A stretch of DNA of 7,172 nucleotides from Hyphomicrobiales bacterium (lineage in GTDB: Bacteria; Pseudomonadota; Alphaproteobacteria; Rhizobiales; S144-35). The position numbers were made by a program, and so were the translations under genes. The stretch covers positions 1 to 7,172 of the forward strand of contig WGBT01000163.1 of NCBI GenBank assembly GCA_015494185.1, given 5' to 3'. Of this stretch, positions 5,355 to 7,172 are shown piece by piece (position 1 is the first letter of the stretch; every line of letters begins with the position of its first letter). The notes under the pieces are model-generated. The model was not told the origin of the DNA and searched no databases. It worked only from the letters and a program-made list of their open reading frames with translations.

Positions 5355-7169
5355 ATGCAAAAACAACATGACAAGGCAAGCGAGCCACACCGTTATCGCA
5401 CCCACACCTGCGGACAGTTACGCAAGGCACAGGTTGGTGAAACCGTCAAACTTTCTGGCTGGGTCCACCGGGTTCGCGATCATGGGGGACTGCTGTTCAT
5501 CGACTTGCGTGACCACTATGGCTTGACCCAATGCGTCATCGAGCCGGAAAGCCCGGAATTTCCACTGGCCGAACAACTCCGCGCCGAATGGGTTGTCACT
5601 GTGGAAGGGCAAGTTGTCGCCCGCTCGGACGACACCATCAATCCCGATCTGCCAACCGGCGAGATTGAAATTCGCATCGGCAAATTAGAGGTGTTGTCGA
5701 AAGCCGCCGAACTGCCGCTGCCGGTCTTTGGCGAACCCGACTATCCAGAAGAAACCCGGCTGAAATACCGTTTCCTTGATCTTCGCCGCGAAACCCTGCA
5801 TCGCAATATCATGAAGCGGTCACAAATCATCGCCAGTTTGCGCCAACGCATGATCGAGGCGGGCTTTTTCGAATTTCAAACCCCTATTCTGACCGCCTCA
5901 TCCCCGGAAGGCGCGCGCGATTTTCTGGTACCCGCCCGGCTGCATCCGGGCAAATTCTATGCCCTGCCGCAAGCGCCTCAACAATTCAAACAGCTGATCA
6001 TGATAGCTGGCTTTGACCGCTATTTTCAGATTGCCCCCTGCTTCCGTGACGAAGATGCCCGTGCCGACCGCAGCCCGGGGGAGTTTTACCAACTCGATAT
6101 CGAAATGAGTTTCGTCACCCAAGAAGATGTCTTTGAAGCCGTCGAGCCGGTGCTGCGAGGGGTGTTTGAGGAATTTGCCGAAGGCAAGCGGGTCACTGCC
6201 AAGTTTCCCCGAATCCCCTATCGCGAGGCGATCAAAAAATATGGCACCGACAAACCTGACCTGCGCAACCCGATCATCATGGAAGACGTCTCGGAACATT
6301 TCCGCGGCTCTGGCTTTAAGCTTTTTGCCAATCTCTTGGATAAGGATGCCCGCAACCAGGTTTGGGCGATTCCAGCGCCAACGGGAGGCTCGCGCGCCTT
6401 TTGCGACCGCATGAATAGCTGGGCTCAGGGGGAAGGCCAACCGGGACTTGGCTATATCTTTTTCAAAGATGGGGCTGGTTCGGGACCGGTGGCCAAAAAT
6501 ATCGGCCCCAAGCGCACCGCAGCGCTTCGTGATCAACTTGGCTTGAAAGATGGTGACGCGGTGTTTTTCGCCGCCGGCAACCCGGCCAAATTTGCCGAAT
6601 TTGCCGGCCAAGCCCGAACGCGCGTGGGCCGCGAACTCAATCTTATCGACGAAGATCAATTCGCCTTTTGCTGGATCGTCGATTTTCCCATGTTCGAGTG
6701 GGACGAAGAGAACAAGAAAATCGATTTCTCACACAACCCTTTCTCCATGCCGCAAGGGGGACTGGAAGCCTTGGAAAACGCCAAAAGCGATACCGAGCTT
6801 CTTGATATTCTCGCCTATCAGTATGATGTGGTCTGCAACGGTGTCGAGCTGAGCTCTGGCGCCATCCGGAACCACAAACCAGAGATCATGTACAAAGCCT
6901 TTGAAATTGCCGGTTATGACCGCGCCGTGCTAGAACAGAAATTTGGCGGCATGTTGCGGGCCTTGCAATATGGCGCTCCGCCCCATGGTGGTATTGCCCC
7001 CGGAATCGATCGTATGGTGATGCTGCTATGTGGCGCGCAGAATATTCGCGAAGTCACCCTGTTCCCAATGAACCAGCAAGCCGAAGACCTGATGATGGGC
7101 GCGCCCTCAGAAGTCTCCGCTGCCCAGCTCCGCGAACTTCATATTCGCCTCAACCTGCCCAAAAGCTGA
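5355..7169 (+). CDS. aspS: Aspartyl-tRNA synthetase, probably non-discriminating (Asp/Asn) (604 aa)
   Basis: Class II synthetase that charges tRNA(Asp), and probably tRNA(Asn), with aspartate. Domains seen: anticodon-binding OB fold, about 14-115 (KLSGWVHRVRDHGGLLFIDLRD at 32-53, written here in part); catalytic core with motif 1 around 165-178 (MIEAGFFEFQTPIL), substrate loop SSPEGARDF at 182-190, ALPQAPQQFKQ at 203-213, motif 2 FRDEDARADRSPGEFYQLDIE at 230-250, and motif 3 GGIAPGIDRMVMLL at 545-558 with Arg553; and the bacterial-type GAD insertion in about 290-430. Total length is normal for a bacterial AspRS. His43 of RDHGG occupies the position of a leucine in discriminating E. coli AspRS, a sign of the non-discriminating form used with GatCAB. 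The start ATG at 5355 has AGGT 7 nt upstream and gives a usual N-terminus. The upstream ATG at 5214 would add 47 residues, has no good ribosome binding site and spans a GC-rich hairpin. The stop TGA is 3 nt from the window edge. Confidence 0.97.
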   Translation: MQKQHDKASEPHRYRTHTCGQLRKAQVGETVKLSGWVHRVRDHGGLLFIDLRDHYGLTQCVIEPESPEFPLAEQLRAEWVVTVEGQVVARSDDTINPDLPTGEIEIRIGKLEVLSKAAELPLPVFGEPDYPEETRLKYRFLDLRRETLHRNIMKRSQIIASLRQRMIEAGFFEFQTPILTASSPEGARDFLVPARLHPGKFYALPQAPQQFKQLIMIAGFDRYFQIAPCFRDEDARADRSPGEFYQLDIEMSFVTQEDVFEAVEPVLRGVFEEFAEGKRVTAKFPRIPYREAIKKYGTDKPDLRNPIIMEDVSEHFRGSGFKLFANLLDKDARNQVWAIPAPTGGSRAFCDRMNSWAQGEGQPGLGYIFFKDGAGSGPVAKNIGPKRTAALRDQLGLKDGDAVFFAAGNPAKFAEFAGQARTRVGRELNLIDEDQFAFCWIVDFPMFEWDEENKKIDFSHNPFSMPQGGLEALENAKSDTELLDILAYQYDVVCNGVELSSGAIRNHKPEIMYKAFEIAGYDRAVLEQKFGGMLRALQYGAPPHGGIAPGIDRMVMLLCGAQNIREVTLFPMNQQAEDLMMGAPSEVSAAQLRELHIRLNLPKS

Positions 7170-7172
7170 ATC

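Noticed and set aside
5898..6659. A 253-codon minus-strand open frame opposite aspS
   Set aside because: Antisense to the AspRS catalytic and GAD regions, with no recognisable domain and no ribosome binding site; the aspS motifs fix the coding strand.
1..7172. CRISPR arrays, tRNA or rRNA genes, transposases, phage genes or toxin-antitoxin pairs
   Set aside because: None seen. The only repeats are two-copy tandems and hairpins without CRISPR-like regular spacing, and no tRNA-like T-arm with matching stems was found in the gaps.

Overview
The window looks like an ordinary chromosomal segment of a moderately GC-rich proteobacterium, most likely an alphaproteobacterium. The main reasons are the form of the aspartyl-tRNA synthetase (an N-terminal domain with an RDHGG signature and a HRYRTHTCG-like start) and the arrangement of a Cu(I) ATPase directly followed by a MerR-type regulator, as in the rhizobial actP-hmrR pair. 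The assignment is by pattern memory only; no database search was possible.

Layout. Positions 1-2375, minus strand: a copper-efflux operon, with copA (752 aa from its best start) followed after 23 nt by the first 31 codons of a MerR/CueR-like regulator that runs off the left edge. Positions 2376-2631: divergent intergenic region holding the start signals of copA and dusA and a perfect 18-bp tandem duplication. Positions 2632-3651, plus strand: dusA, a tRNA-dihydrouridine synthase. Positions 3652-4026: a 375-nt gene-free stretch rich in small repeats: a 15-bp tandem duplication, a long imperfect hairpin bracketed by imperfect direct repeats, and a TGCACAC pair. Positions 4027-4752, plus strand: an exported SoxW-like thioredoxin-fold protein with a CSYC site. 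Positions 4834-5025, minus strand: a 63-aa single-span membrane protein or very small lipoprotein, convergent with the thioredoxin gene. Positions 5026-5354: divergent leader region with an AT-rich candidate promoter and palindrome for the small protein, and a GC-rich hairpin in front of aspS. Positions 5355-7169, plus strand: complete aspS, ending 3 nt before the right edge.

Functionally there is one clear linked unit, copper export with its probable sensor. dusA and aspS both act on tRNA (dihydrouridine modification and aminoacylation) but are separated by unrelated genes and do not form an operon. The thioredoxin-like protein and the small membrane protein have no partner in view that fixes their job.

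I did not find a convincing new multi-gene system. The points most worth a second look are the 63-aa membrane protein and its candidate promoter/palindrome, the repeat-rich dusA-thioredoxin intergenic region, the tandem duplication before dusA (which happens to keep a 16-codon reading frame open), the apparent lack of a canonical CueR operator upstream of copA, and the non-discriminating signature of the AspRS.
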